Source of the DNA: Zanthoxylum bungeanum
Lineage: Eukaryota; Streptophyta; Magnoliopsida; Sapindales; Rutaceae
Reading direction: 5' to 3'
Assembly: GCA_019454045.1 (NCBI GenBank)
Contig: SKCR01037609.1
Span: forward strand, 38,901-102,900
DNA length: 64,000 bases
Both the position numbers and the translations under genes were made by a program. Shown here piece by piece: positions 49,487-62,868 of this stretch (position 1 is the first letter of the stretch; each line of letters opens with the position of its first letter). The notes under the pieces are model-generated. The model was not told the DNA's origin. It saw only the letters and a list, made by a program, of their open reading frames with translations, and made no database searches.

Positions 49487-50632
49487 TGTGTGGGAAACGA
49501 CTTTCCTTATACGTGGTGGAAGTTGCTTGTGGTGGCACCGGCTCTAGTATAGATCTTTAAAATTTTCTTTGCCTTCTCCTTTTGTTGTAGTAGCCGAGTT
49601 CAATCCTTTGTTGTCTAACACTTGGATCAACCACTCGATCTTCTGAACTATGACTTGAAACCAACAGTCCGAAGTGTGGGCTTCACTCACAAAGATTAAA
49701 CCTCTAAACTATTTAGAGATTTAAGATGTCACAATGGTGTTTAGCTCTTTGGAATTTCAAATACTCTCACAACACTTGTGAATATTTGAAATTCTTCTAT
49801 CTTTTCTCTCAAATCTTTCTCACAACAATTGTGTGAATGAATGTAAAGTGTTAACCTTATGAAGTGAGAGAAATGGTAGAGATTATATTCTCTTACACAA
49901 GTCAACTAACCTTGTCATTAAGCATCTAATGCTTTCTTGCAATGGCCAACACAAAAATGTGAATACCATACCAAAGCATAAGAAATGTTAAGCGAAAGAC
50001 AATGACTTCGTCATTAAGCATTCAATGCTTTCTTTCAATGGCAAACACATAAATGTGGAGGCCATACCAAAGCATAAAATATATTAGTTAATGACAAAAC
50101 TATTAGGTGTATCCAAGTCACCTAATAGACATAATTGCTTGGATGACATGGTAAGCCATATGGCTTTGTCACCAATGGTAAATAAAAATCAATATATTAA
50201 TAATGATTTATTTACCTTCAATTATGTTGTAGTAATTATCTCATAATTATTACAAACTTGATTATCTCATAATAAAGACTTGATTATCTCATAATCAAAG
50301 AATTCTAGAAAACATTAAGTTAAACTAATTTAACATAATTTTCTTTTGTGACAATAAATATTATTAATCTTATTAATAATATATAAATAAACAGTGAGCA
50401 TATAATTAGACAATCTAATTATATTAGGTTTGCTACAGTTAATTGATCTAGCACGGGGACCAAATGGACATACTGTTCCGAGCTCCAATAATTCTGAAAT
50501 ATTAATTAAACTCTTTAATCAAATATTACGAATTATTAACTCCACGTTATTCCACTAAAAACTCGAAGTTGAACTCCCTTTACCGTAGATGGATTAAATA
50601 AACCGAACATCTTCGGTGTCCATCGATATAGT
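49487..50632 (-). repeat. Truncated LTR related to the host Copia LTR
   Basis: Matches 20624-22015 in order, for example CTAGCACGGGGACCAAATGG at about 50450 against 21833 and TTATTCCAC near 50550. It is diverged and stops at 50632, where gypsy LTR sequence begins. Confidence 0.65.
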
Positions 50633-51091
50633 TGACCGGCGTAAACACACACGTATAACGCAAGCGCACGTATCGTTCAAGTAGTATAAAAAGTATCGAT
50701 CCCACGAGGACTTAAAATCTTATCTATTAATTTTTATGAGGTCAAATGATTACTAGTATCTAACAGGTTGTTTGATTGTTTTGAAATGGTGACGATTCTA
50801 AATTTAAAAACAAGTAAATAAAATAGTTTGAAAGTAGATTTTAAGAAAATTCAATATTAAAAACTATTTAGGGTTGTGATTTATTCCAATATTATTTAAA
50901 GATGAAGTGGTTATTTTATAGTTGGGTAAAATATTGATTTATTAACCTGGAACACTAAATTATGTAAAAGCCTCTTCCGATGGTCAACTACAAATACCCA
51001 GTATAACCCAATTGAACCATATGTCTATGTCAACCAAATTATCTGGATTCATTAAGATTAAGTTCCAATTATGGCTACCCCCGCCCGACAG
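50633..51091 (-). repeat. Gypsy LTR fragment
   Basis: Starts TGACCGGCGTAAAC and carries the gypsy phrase CGCAAGCGCACGTATCG followed by ATCGATCCCACGAGGACTT, comparable to the U5 region of the Athila-like LTR at 3334. It ends where a Copia LTR begins at 51092. Confidence 0.55.
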
Positions 51092-53112
51092 TGTTGGTAA
51101 TTATCTAAGGTCCCAAGATCAAACAAGACATGAAATAATGCGTGAATACACCAATGAAGATAGCGGAATACTTACATTGATCGGTTATGTCGATTTGAAG
51201 ACGAATCATGCCCAAAAACGCACTGCCTTTGTAAGCCCACTGCAGCAGTCCATGCTCACTGTCTTGGCAGTTTCGGGTCTCAAAACGAAGCTCCAAACTC
51301 CATCGGATGAGTCCCGCCTCATGGTCGAACCTCCCTACCACCTTCGCAAGACTTGAAAGTGTGCTAGCACTTGATTTCTCACCATGAGAAACCACTCTTG
51401 CTTCCCTTATTCACGCCCAAACTGGTTCAAAACCAGTGAAGAATGGCCACCATTGCCGTGAGAGGAAGAGAGAATTTGAGAGAGATAAAATTGTGTATTA
51501 AGTTATTAAAATGATTTACCAAAAATCAATTTATATTTATGCCATAATTTTCATTAAATTAATAATAAAATTATGACACATAACATGCAATGGCTTAGAG
51601 TGTCAAACACTCAAACTCCATGCAATGACATTGAGTGCAATGTACACAATCTACATGCAAAGCATTAGAATGACATGTGTCATGTGGGCCCCACACGTTT
51701 CCAAATGAAAGTGGGCCCACGTGCACTCACGCGTTCGGGTTCGATATTTCCGAAATACCGAGCTTACGTCGCGACGTTAATTCAATCGAATTTAAATAAA
51801 TAATTGCGCCTGGCGAAATTATTATTTACGTCGCTAACGAATTAATTCTAAATTAACTCGTTTGCCCGAATTAAAATCTGATTTTAATTCCGTGTCGAAA
51901 TCTAATTTCGTCTAATATATCGAATATATTAATACATCGATTAATTCCGAATTAATCGTTCTCTCTCTTTAGACGACATTTTATCCCAGATAAAATATCT
52001 CCGTTATTAATCCTAGATTAATTTTCTCTCTCTTCTGTATAATCCCAGATTAATCAAGAGTGCGAGTTGTGCGTCATCGGTGGATTATCGGGAAGCGACC
52101 CATGAGATCCCCGGATAATCTGGCAGTAAATACGGTCGTCGGAGTATCCGAATCACGTACGTACCAAGTACTACGTTCTACCGATTTACGAGACAAGGTC
52201 GACTCCTAGCAAAGCACCAAGTCTACCTAATTCTCCGGACATATCCATTAAAGAATATTTAAGATCTGTATCAAGCGTAGTATACTAATGTATTGTGCAT
52301 ATCGGCCCAGTATCGGATAATCACGTGCTAGGGCTGGGGCTGGATAAGTGTCTGCCCCGTCCGAAACACATATCGGATGTCTGGTAACTAGTCTCTATAA
52401 TCGGATATTCATGACCTGGTCATAATATCACGATTGGATGCGCATCACTTTAAGAGCACTAATACCGTATCCTGCGTGACATCATCTCCATTATGACTGG
52501 AGTGACACTTCCGTCTTGACATCACATCCAATACACTACGATTCTCAATATACCCGGCATTGGCGTACACAGAACCGGTTACAGTCCTAGACGACCTCAA
52601 CTAAAGTATATCGATTGTCGTAAGCATTAGCGATGTAAGTCTCAGGTTAAGACTATACACACCTACCTTGATTTCGGCCTCCCATAGACACATATTCATA
52701 ATACCAATGGGATTCCGAGGGGTCTATCCAGAGCGAAGCTGTTTCCCGTACCATCGGTGAAACACGACCTCCTATCGCACTTGCATAAGTATCCAACACT
52801 TATATATATGAGAACTATGCCGTTGTGCCCTCACAACGTACACAAGTGCAATACTAGCCTATTCCGCATTATCGATGTCCAGTCTCGATAATACTACGGC
52901 TAGGGATATTTAATGATTAATCCTTCGTGGACTGATACTGTCTCATATCATCTCAATCCAGGAACTAATCATAGGGACCTCTCTTCATTTATATATCTAT
53001 GGTGATCTAATCACAAATGATGAGAGTGCAATTTCCTTATTACATAGTTAATTTGCTACAACAACACAATGATCTGTGCAAATAGTGACGCTATGGGTCA
53101 TATTATCCAACA
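51092..53112 (-). repeat. 3' LTR of the partial nested-family Copia copy
   Basis: About 2,021 bp, aligned with 14940-17030 over its length. It keeps the CCTAATTCTCCGGA segment lost from 7269-9168. Confidence 0.85.
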
Positions 53113-54093
53113 ATCTCCCACTTGGCACATAGCCAGTCACTCGAGTGTCTAACACCCGAACTATGTACAATTCGCTCAAATTGCTGAGGAAAGGTTTTCG
53201 TCAGCGGATTTGCTTGATTATCATCTGACGCGATTTATACGATCATCACATCGCCACGATGTATGATCCGAACGAATCAGATGAATATAGAAGTATATAT
53301 CTGGATCGTCGATGAGACATTTAATTCTTTAGCCTTGTGCTGACGCCTAGCTCAGCTGCTAACAGAACTATATCTAATCTAATTAGATTTATTATCGACC
53401 CAAATGGCTTCTATTGCTGCCTCAGCTGCAGCAATAATCCACATTTGTTGTTTATTCGGCAACAGTTATCTTGCTTGGAAGATTTCCAGCTCACTGTCCC
53501 GGTGTTCAAACTTTATAGTACCGTAGTATTTAATCGTTTGGAAACTTGCTGCAGTGATCCCAGTCACTTCAAGTTCTCCTTCTCCATAGTAAAAGATAGC
53601 ATCTTTAGTTCTCAGAGATACTAACAGATGTTCTTAACTTCAATCCAGTCATTATCACTTGGATTGACCCGATTGTGACTCCATATGCTCGAAGCGTATG
53701 AGACACCAATACAAGTACTTTTTAAATGTACAATTTCCCAGAGAGTGTTTAACAACTCCAAATCTATCCCAGTAGATTTTTATTCCTTGAATAAAGGTTG
53801 TTACTCCCCAGAATTCTACGGAGAATTTCTATTGAAAGAATATCTATGAAAGCCAAGCTTTCACCAATTGCTTTATGGGAATTTCACTGTCAGTGCGCTC
53901 TCCCACTAACCTCCTTATATACACAAGAATTATTTCGTTTTGAGTTAAATCATAAACCATTATGATTATTTCAAAACGTCAGTTCCAAGAACCTTATGCT
54001 TGCTTTGATCCAAACATGGATCGAATAACCCGCAAACCTTGTTTGTCGGTTATACAAAATCGTCAGGATGTTGTAAACATCCTCCAAAAGGTT
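51092..54093 (-). mobile_element. Partial copy of the nested Copia family (3' LTR and pol end)
   Basis: The LTR at 51092-53112 (TGTTGGTAATTATC to TATCCAACA) is followed by the purine tract and 53113-54093, which match 9169-10190 including the RNase H remnant. It is more diverged from the two LTRs at 7269 and 14940 than those are from each other. The remaining interior and 5' LTR are missing because the sequence changes to element copy B at 54094. Confidence 0.85.
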
Positions 54094-57000
54094 TCCGATG
54101 GTTTATCCCGATGAACCATGAGTCTAGGGAGACTCGTATAGACGTGTAGGTGTTTATAGTGGATAAACACTGAACGGCTCACCAAAGATTCTTAATGGAT
54201 GGTACGCCAACGTCAATAAGAATCTTCTCGGGTTAAGTAGCATAGTGGTCCTTCGACTTGAGATACCACTGTGGATGTATGAGACATCCTCCACACTTAG
54301 ATGGCAGTCACGTCACCGATCTATTTAGATCAGACCTCCGCCTGTTCGTTGGGTGTGGATCGATCCTCAGGATATCCTGTGTGTGTCAAGATAGGATCCG
54401 TCAGTTCTGTGTACAGAGCATAGGTAGTCCATATATTATTAGCAGTCTGTTAAATCTGTGGCCACAGTATACATCGGAAGTAAGTTCCGAGTGTTATTTA
54501 GAGATTGCTAATAGATACGTCGACGAGATAATACCTATAGACATTTGACGTTTACATATATATCTCTGGGATTATCTGGATACCTGTGACGGAGGGATTA
54601 TACGTATGCAATGACCTCGACCTGTATGATTCAGCTAGTTTATCCGTGATCGTCATAATCTACGGGTGGATAGATTATGGACACGAAATTGGATTTCGTG
54701 ACGGATATACCTGAATCTATAGAGTCTCAATAATGAAACATACTCGTAGAGCACTAGAGCAACATTTATGAATAATGATGATTATTTATAAAGTCGTTTA
54801 AAGGTTAAACGCAAAATACATGCTTATGGACCCGATAGTCCTTTCCTTAATTATTGTGTATTTACATTTAATACTTGATTAATTTAAATACACATTAATT
54901 AATAGTCAAATTGAGATATTTGACTAATATCATAAATGTATATATGTATTTAATATTTAATGTAAATATAATACATATATTTAATATATTTATATTTAAT
55001 TAATTAATTAATTATTTAATTGTTAAATGATTAAATTAATTAAAATATAAATATTTTAAGATTTAGATATTTGTTTTTAAGGCTTAGTTGCCTTTGTTGA
55101 CCGAGGATAAATATCTAATAAAGTGGTTTTTAGATATTTAATCAACTTGATCAAATTAAAATGGAATGAAATTGAAATTAATATTTTGGTATATACTAAA
55201 GGCCAAATTCGGCCAAGGCCTTCTTTGGGCAAGTATATATTGATTTCATTTCATTTGAAATGTTAACCTAATACACTTTAAAAGAAAAACTCCATTAATG
55301 GAAGCAAAGGAAGCTTGTGAGAAAGAAAGAAGAAATCAAAGAAAGCTTGGATTTTAGTGAGTTTTTTCAACTTGCTATTAGAAAGGAAATTGTTCCTTCG
55401 GATCTAGGCTTTAACATATGACGTTCTTAGGTTATTTCTTTCTTTATTCCTTGTGTTTTTGTTGATGGAAGTTTTGATGGAAGTGTTGAGCATGTATGAT
55501 GAAGGAAGGTTGTGACTATTGTAGTTATAAGCTTTCTTTTAAGGTTTTGGAAACCATGTTGCTAATCTAGAGTTTTTGACCCACTCTTAGATGACCTAGA
55601 TTTGATCTTGAGTTGTTTCATTGTGTTGAGACTTTGATTGGATGGAAGAAAGATGATTAAAGTAATTGATTTAACCAATTTGGTCTAATTTGTCCAATTT
55701 GATGAAATTGAAAAATTAGGGTTCATGACCAATTCCAAATTTGGGGCTTTTCATATATGTTGTGTATTTGGATGTGTATATGATGCATATAAAGTTTCAT
55801 GTTCATTGGATTACATCTTGATGTGTTTTGATGCATGAAATGACAAAGTGCACAAATGGCACCCCTAATGGAGCTCTCGGCCATGATGAACAAAATTGGG
55901 GATTTTGTTGCTTTTGGTGTTTTGATGTTTTGAACATGCTAAGTTCATCTTAAAAATGATTTAGAATCATTCAAAATTGATTAGATCAATTTCGGACTAA
56001 AATGGACAAAATACCAAAGTAAGGGTAATTTGGTAAATTCACCTAAATATGATTTATTGAATTTTATTTCATAATTTGATTATTGGATAATTAAATAAAT
56101 ATGTTTATTTAATTAATCTGAGAAAAATTTTTGAAATCGGAAAATACGATTTTCCACCGCTTCCGCTGCGTTACCGGATTCTGCCCCTAAAACCCCTACA
56201 AAATGGTATCAGAGCGAGTCTGATTCTAGGCCTCCATAAATTATTAGCTTGTTTTATTCAATGTTTAATCATGTTTCCTTGACTTTATACATGCTTGTTA
56301 TAATCTAATTTGATTAGATTTAGGGTGTATGACACTTAATGGAATATCCCCGCTTAATAAGGTTTTATAGTAACTAGTATTTGGAATACTTGTTTCTTGG
56401 TCCGTCTTGTCAATACGGTTTATAAATATCTTTTCGTTGACTACATCCGAGACCGTGCCTCTGCTGTGAGGGTGTAGCTGATAGAAATTTATTTATGCCG
56501 AATGTATATTAGATACTAGATAAATTCAAGCGAAAGCGGAATCCTGAACGTGCCCTAGCTGTCAGGGTTACGCAAGTAACTTGAGTTTATCATTGACAAG
56601 TTTAACCTTGGTGCGTCTCCTTGTGGGCCTGCCTTCGCAGCGACAATGAGAAACGACCAGGACCGGAACCTCGGAGTCACTAGTGAGTGATTGACAATGA
56701 GTTGTCTACCTGTGAATATACGTAGGCGAGACCGTGCCTCTGCTGTGAGTCGAAATATATTCATGGGGTCCACTTCCCATTATGGAATTCGATTTAAATA
56801 TTGAATTCTCATTTTTCCGTTGGGGATTACGGTGTTACGTAAAATAATGGGAAGCACTGCTAAGTTTAAAATATTCCATAACTTAGGCAGTGTATGTTAT
56901 TATGGAAATTGCCGCTTGTTTGTTTCATTATTCTATAGTAGATAGAATTAAACTTTTATTTACTGCACACATATTTTGATATGTTATCTGACTAGACTCT

Positions 57001-60000
57001 TGGTTGCAGTTATTCTAGAATAGGTTCTAGATACTAATAGACTAGGATATTATTAGATTGGTCTAAACCATCGGGAACTATTGTTCCGTTTTTCTTCAAA
57101 AATAAAGATGGTTAATGACTTAGTTTCTAAGTCATAATAGATAATCTAGATAGATATCCCCTTTTGGATATAATACTTTAGAGACAATAGTTTCTTATGC
57201 AGTAAGAATTGACTTGAATTAGTTCATGTCTCGAGATTCTTGACTGGCATTTAGAAAGCCCTATTAGGTATTTGTTTATCTAGTAATGACGATTGTAAGC
57301 TTTAATTACCTTTAGAGGTAATGTGTCTGACACAATTTGCTAATCAGTTATTTACAATTGTTGTGAATAGTTGAATGCAAATAGTAAAGCTAAAGAAAGG
57401 AGATGCGTATATTTGTGTATAGAAAATATCGATTTTCACAATACTACAACTATAGGTATTGGATACCAGATCTCCCGTCTAGTTATTTGAAATATTGGTT
57501 AACGATTATTTTGATATTTGATATCGGAACTTGCGACTATTGGATAGTCACTTGTTCTTTATAAACAATTGTTACATATTTTATAATAACTAGTAGTGTC
57601 ATTGACGTAGAGATAAACATTAAGAGAAATTATTCGGTAAAGTAAATAATTTAGAACGGTGCTTTATGAGTTTAATCACTTAAGCATTGGATGCTTATTC
57701 CGTATGGTAAAGGATGGTTTGATACTAGATCACACCACATATCCTTATCCATTTAATGAATATGTATTCAGGAAAGTGATTAAGATCTCGTTTAACCAAT
57801 GATTGTCATTGGACCACCAGATTTATTTAACTGATACATTGGATGTATGTAGTTTAAATAAATAATAATTGCTTAATGTAGTTTTCTTTATTTCGTAACT
57901 TAGTTGATGAATTGTCATAACTTAGTTACGTGTTTCTGAAGGAACACGTATTGAAAGTCTTGAAAGTATCAAGAACTTTCAATCTGTTCTGATGAAACGA
58001 AGATTGAACATTTTTGACTTGTTCAAATATATTCAATCTAAAGTATTTTGAAAACTTGATCCTTAAAATTCATTACATGTCTTTGAATTGTTCAAAGATC
58101 TTTGATACGATCAAACATTTGAATTTAAATCAATTAGTTCTAAGGTTATTTAGTGAATATGATTCATATTCAATATTGTTATTCCATGATTCCATCTTGA
58201 TGGAATTGAGTAGTGGGAGCAATTGAATCTTATATGATTTGATTCGTTTGATATTGAATGTTACCGAATTAGTTTCAATACTCTTGGGGTTATACTCCAA
58301 TAACACTAATTCATCTCTTTAATTAATGTTCCATTATTTTCTACAGTTGCATATATGATATGTATAGGTAGAAAATTTGAATCTTGAAAAGTTTGAGATT
58401 TCAATCTTTCTTTTATATAATAGTTATATAATGGAAATTACTTACACCTCGAAGGTATAAGTAAAAGTTTATCGTTTATTCTGTTTAATAGAATATTGTA
58501 TTCTATTTAATAGAATATATTTCCTACGATTCTAAGTAATAAAATCGTTTTATTACTTGGTATGTAACATCAGATGTTAACTATTGTAGAAAAGACTTGA
58601 CTTATTGAAGTCAAATGTGAGAATGATAAATTATAAATGGAACTATGTAATTAATAAGATGAAACAATCCTTATACATCTTCCGTGCAAGTCCAATAGGA
58701 TAACATAGTCATTCACGAGTATTTGATACTTAATGGTTCTGTTGTTTTCTTATTGAAAAAAAAAAAATTTATCCTATGACTTATAATGGAAACGATATTT
58801 GATATCGATTCTGGAAGTTCACCATTGAACCATAGATCTAAGATTGTTCATAGCTTACTACGATCAAGTTTTGAACTTGATTAAGCTTTCATTATGAATT
58901 AGTTCATGAAATGTGCTAATTGTTTGCGCAGCGAAAGCATTGTGAGCTTATTAAAGGTTTGACCTTTACAGTATGACAGTGAGAAAAGTTATACTCAGTA
59001 ATCTATTGTAGATTCTGAGAAAACTTATCTCTAGTCACGCTAATTGAACAATTAAAGATATATTGGTTAATGTTGATATTAAACTGTACATTTTAGCTAA
59101 AGAATGCAAAGTGGCGTTTTTGAATGACTTATTCTGATAAGAGATCAGTTGTGATTTCTTTGTTTGAAAAGTTCATTCTGGAATGGCCCTAGAGTTTGTG
59201 TTCTGTTGAGATCGCAGTTTAGTTTGCTAGCTTATAGAGCCTATTGTAGACTCGGATAAGTCTTCCAGAAATATGTGTTCTCTATTTTTGATATCGTCAG
59301 ATTGTCTGATCTTGTCAAAGTATATAGAATACATATATGGTAAAAGGGTTAGTGGGAGCGTACATATTACTTTCTAGTGTTATATATCTTAACGACATTG
59401 TCATTATTATAGTAATAATGAGATGTTTGTAAGGTAAAAGAATTACCTAAGTCTTCTTTACTCCGTGAAAGCAGTGGGAGTAGTCTCTGTTATATTTGAT
59501 ATAAAGTTTTATATATGATATAAAACTTGGAGACTTGTGAGATACTCCTAGTATTCGTACATTAGATATGATCTAATAAAGGACATAACTAGGCTATCTG
59601 TATGACAGTTAGTATAACTGTTGGACAGTTATTGTATGTCTTATATAAAGTATTCATCTTTCGTAAAAGATGATTCATTTTTCGAAAGAGATATTGATTA
59701 GAATGTCTAAACAATATTATGTATCATTTGATGATGACATAGTGAATACTTTATTATGTGCGATTATCGATGTCGATTTAATCGTAATTGTTACGAGTTA
59801 TTTTGACATCCTATAGACCATAGGATGGATCTTGAAACACGTTCTTTGTGATCTTTGAGATATTAAGAACGAGTTTCTAATTCATGGAGAATACAGTCTG
59901 CAACCATTAGATTCATATTAGTTTTGAGACTAATTATGACATTAGACAGTCTACGTCATAAAGAGTCACAAAAGATGCAGTGGGAGTGTCACGAAGGATT

Positions 60001-62868
60001 CTACCTTTATAGTGGAATTAAATGCAACTTATAAAGTATTGACTTATGAAGTTGCATAGTGACCTTATAAAATAGAAGTTTTGAATTGTTATTGTGCTTG
60101 CGGTTGTCTTCATAGTATTTTGGATTTGATCCTTAAATAATTGGACAACTCAGTAGCTGTAGCACAATACTGATGTAGCATCAGAGTCATATTAATGTAT
60201 AATCTAGATTCTACAAAATATGAATGATGCTGACTATGGGAAACGATTGAGTTTGTTTGACAAACTCAATATGTCATAGCGGACTTGTTTTTGTTGCCTA
60301 CCTCTTAAGTACTGGGTGAGCTTTTGAGGGCCATGTGCATACGATGCACATTGAGACGAGTATATGATACCGTGGATTGGCACTAGAGCAAGTGGGGGAA
60401 ATTGTTGGGGTTGGTGCTCAGAGCGCCAATCTGGGCCGTATTTATGTCTGATTCATGAATACGAACATCCCCTTATTCCATAATATTACGTATTTATGGT
60501 TGCACCTCTTGTTCTTATATACGTATTCGATCTGATTACGATTAGATTGAAACTAAATGTGGTTTAGTGATATGTATATATTAGACAAAGGCTCGATAAT
60601 ATATAATGCAGTACACAGTTACAAAGTTAGTTTGTAATTGACATTGGGAAGTGTCACTGCTATATGAATATTATCAAACATAGTTCCTGGTCAAGATTTG
60701 CTAACACGGGTCGGTTAGTCAAATCCGTTGAGACCAGTACATGTCGTATATCGAGACTTGGTCCGATGGTTTATCCCGATGAACCATGAGTCTAGGGAGA
60801 CTCGTATAGACGTGTAGGTGTTTATAGTGGATAAACACTGAACGGCTCACCAAAGATTCTTAATGGATGGTACGCCAACGTCAATAAGAATCTTCTCGGG
60901 TTAAGTAGCATAGTGGTCCTTCGACTTGAGATACCACTGTGGATGTATGAGACATCCTCCACACTTAGATGGCAGTCACGTCACCGATCTATTTAGATCA
61001 GACCTCCGCCTGTTCGTTGGGTGTGGATCGATCCTCAGGATATCCTGTGTGTGTCAAGATAGGATCCGTCAGTTCTGTGTACAGAGCATAGGTAGTCCAT
61101 ATATTATTAGCAGTCTGTTAAATCTGTGGCCACAGTATACATCGGAAGTAAGTTCCGAGTGTTATTTAGAGATTGCTAATAGATACGTCGACGAGATAAT
61201 ACCTATAGAGATTTGACGTTTACATCTATATCTCTGGGATTATCTGGATACCTGTGACGGAGGGATTATACGTATGCAATGACCTCGACCTGTATGATTC
61301 AGCTAGTTTATCCGTGATCGTCATAATCTACGGGTGGATAGATTATGGACACGAAATTGGATTTCGTGACGGATATACCTGAATCTATAGAGTCTCAATA
61401 ATGAAACATACTCGTAGAGCACTAGAGCAACATTTATGAATAATGATGATTATTTATAAAGTCGTTTAAAGGTTAAACGCAAAATACATGCTTATGGACC
61501 CGATAGTCCTTTCCTTAATTATTGTGTATTTACATTTAATACTTGATTAATTTAAATACACATTAATTAATAGTCAAATTGAGATATTTGACTAATATCA
61601 TAAATGTATATATGTATTTAATATTTAATGTAAATATAATACATATATTTAATGTATTTGTATTTAATTAATTAATTAATTATTTAATTGTTAAATAATT
61701 AAATTAATTAAAATATAAATATTTTAAGATTTAGATATTTGTTTTTAAGGCTTAGTTGCCTTTGTTGACCGAGGATAAATATCTAATAAAGTGGTTTTTA
61801 GATATTTAATCAACTTGATCAAATTAAAATGGAATGAAATTGAAATTAATATTTTGGTATATACTAAAGGCCAAATTCGGCCAAGGCCTTCTTTGGGCAA
61901 GTATATATTGATTTCATTTCATTTGAAATGTTAACCTAATACACTTTAAAAGAAAAACTCCATTAATGGAAGCAAAGGAAGCTTGTGAGAAAGAAAGAAG
62001 AAATCAAAGAAAGCTTGGATTTTAGTGAGTTTTTTCAACTTGCTATTAGAAAGGAAATTGTTCCTTAGGATCTAGGCTTTAACATATGATGTTCTTAGGT
62101 TATTTCTTTCTTTATTCCTTGTGTTTTTGTTGATGGAAGTTTTGATGGAAGTGTTGAGCATGTATGATGAAGGAAGGTTGTGACTATTGTAGTTATAAGC
62201 TTTCTTTTAAGGTTTTGGAAACCATGTTGCTAATCTAGAGTTGTTGACCCACTCTTAGATGACCTAGATTTGATCTTGAGTTGTTTCATTGTGTTGAGAC
62301 TTTGATTGGATGGAAGAAAGATGATTAAAGTAATTGATTTAACCAATTTGGTCTAATTTGTCCAATTTGATGAAATTGAAAAATTAGGGTTCATGACCAA
62401 TTCCAAATTTGGGGCTTTTCATATATGTTGTGTATTTGGATGTGTATATGATGCATATAAAGTTTCATGTTCATTGGATTACATCTTGATGTGTTTTGAT
62501 GCATGAAATGACAAAGTGCACAAATGGCACCCCTAATGGAGCTCTCGGCCATGATGAACAAAATTGGGGATTTTGTTGCTTTTGGTGTTTTGATGTTTTG
62601 AACATGCTAAGTTCATCTTAAAAATGATTTAGAATCATTCAAAATTGATTAGATCAATTTCGGACTAAAATGGACAAAATACCAAAGTAAGGGTAATTTG
62701 GTAAATTCACCTAAATATGATTTATTGAATTTTATTTCATAATTTGATTATTGGATAATTAAATAAATATGTTTATTTAATTAATCCGAGAAAAATTTTT
62801 GAAATCGGAAAATACGATTTTCCACCGCTTCCGCTGCGTTACCGGATTCTGCCCATAAAACCCCTACA
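54094..62868 (+). mobile_element. Copia-derived element copy B, 5'-truncated
   Basis: 5' LTR remnant 54094-56200, primer site TGGTATCAGAGC at 56204, interior 56219-60387 and 3' LTR 60403-62868, followed by ATTTA at 62869-62873. The first 359 bp of the 5' LTR are absent. Interior coding state is the same as copy A: no functional frame. Confidence 0.92.
60403..62868 (+). repeat. 3' LTR of element copy B
   Basis: Same ends and almost the same sequence as 37941-40405; preceded by the GCAAGTGGGGGAAAT purine tract. Confidence 0.92.

Noticed and set aside
51012..51395. Opposed 114- and 96-codon frames at 51012-51356 and 51105-51395
   Set aside because: They straddle or lie in the LTR edge at 51092 and match leader-like LTR sequence of the nested family, not a gene.
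54094..62868. Independent second insertion of the Copia element
   Set aside because: The same flank, ATTTA site and LTR-specific variants are shared with copy A, which requires duplication of the locus rather than a new insertion.
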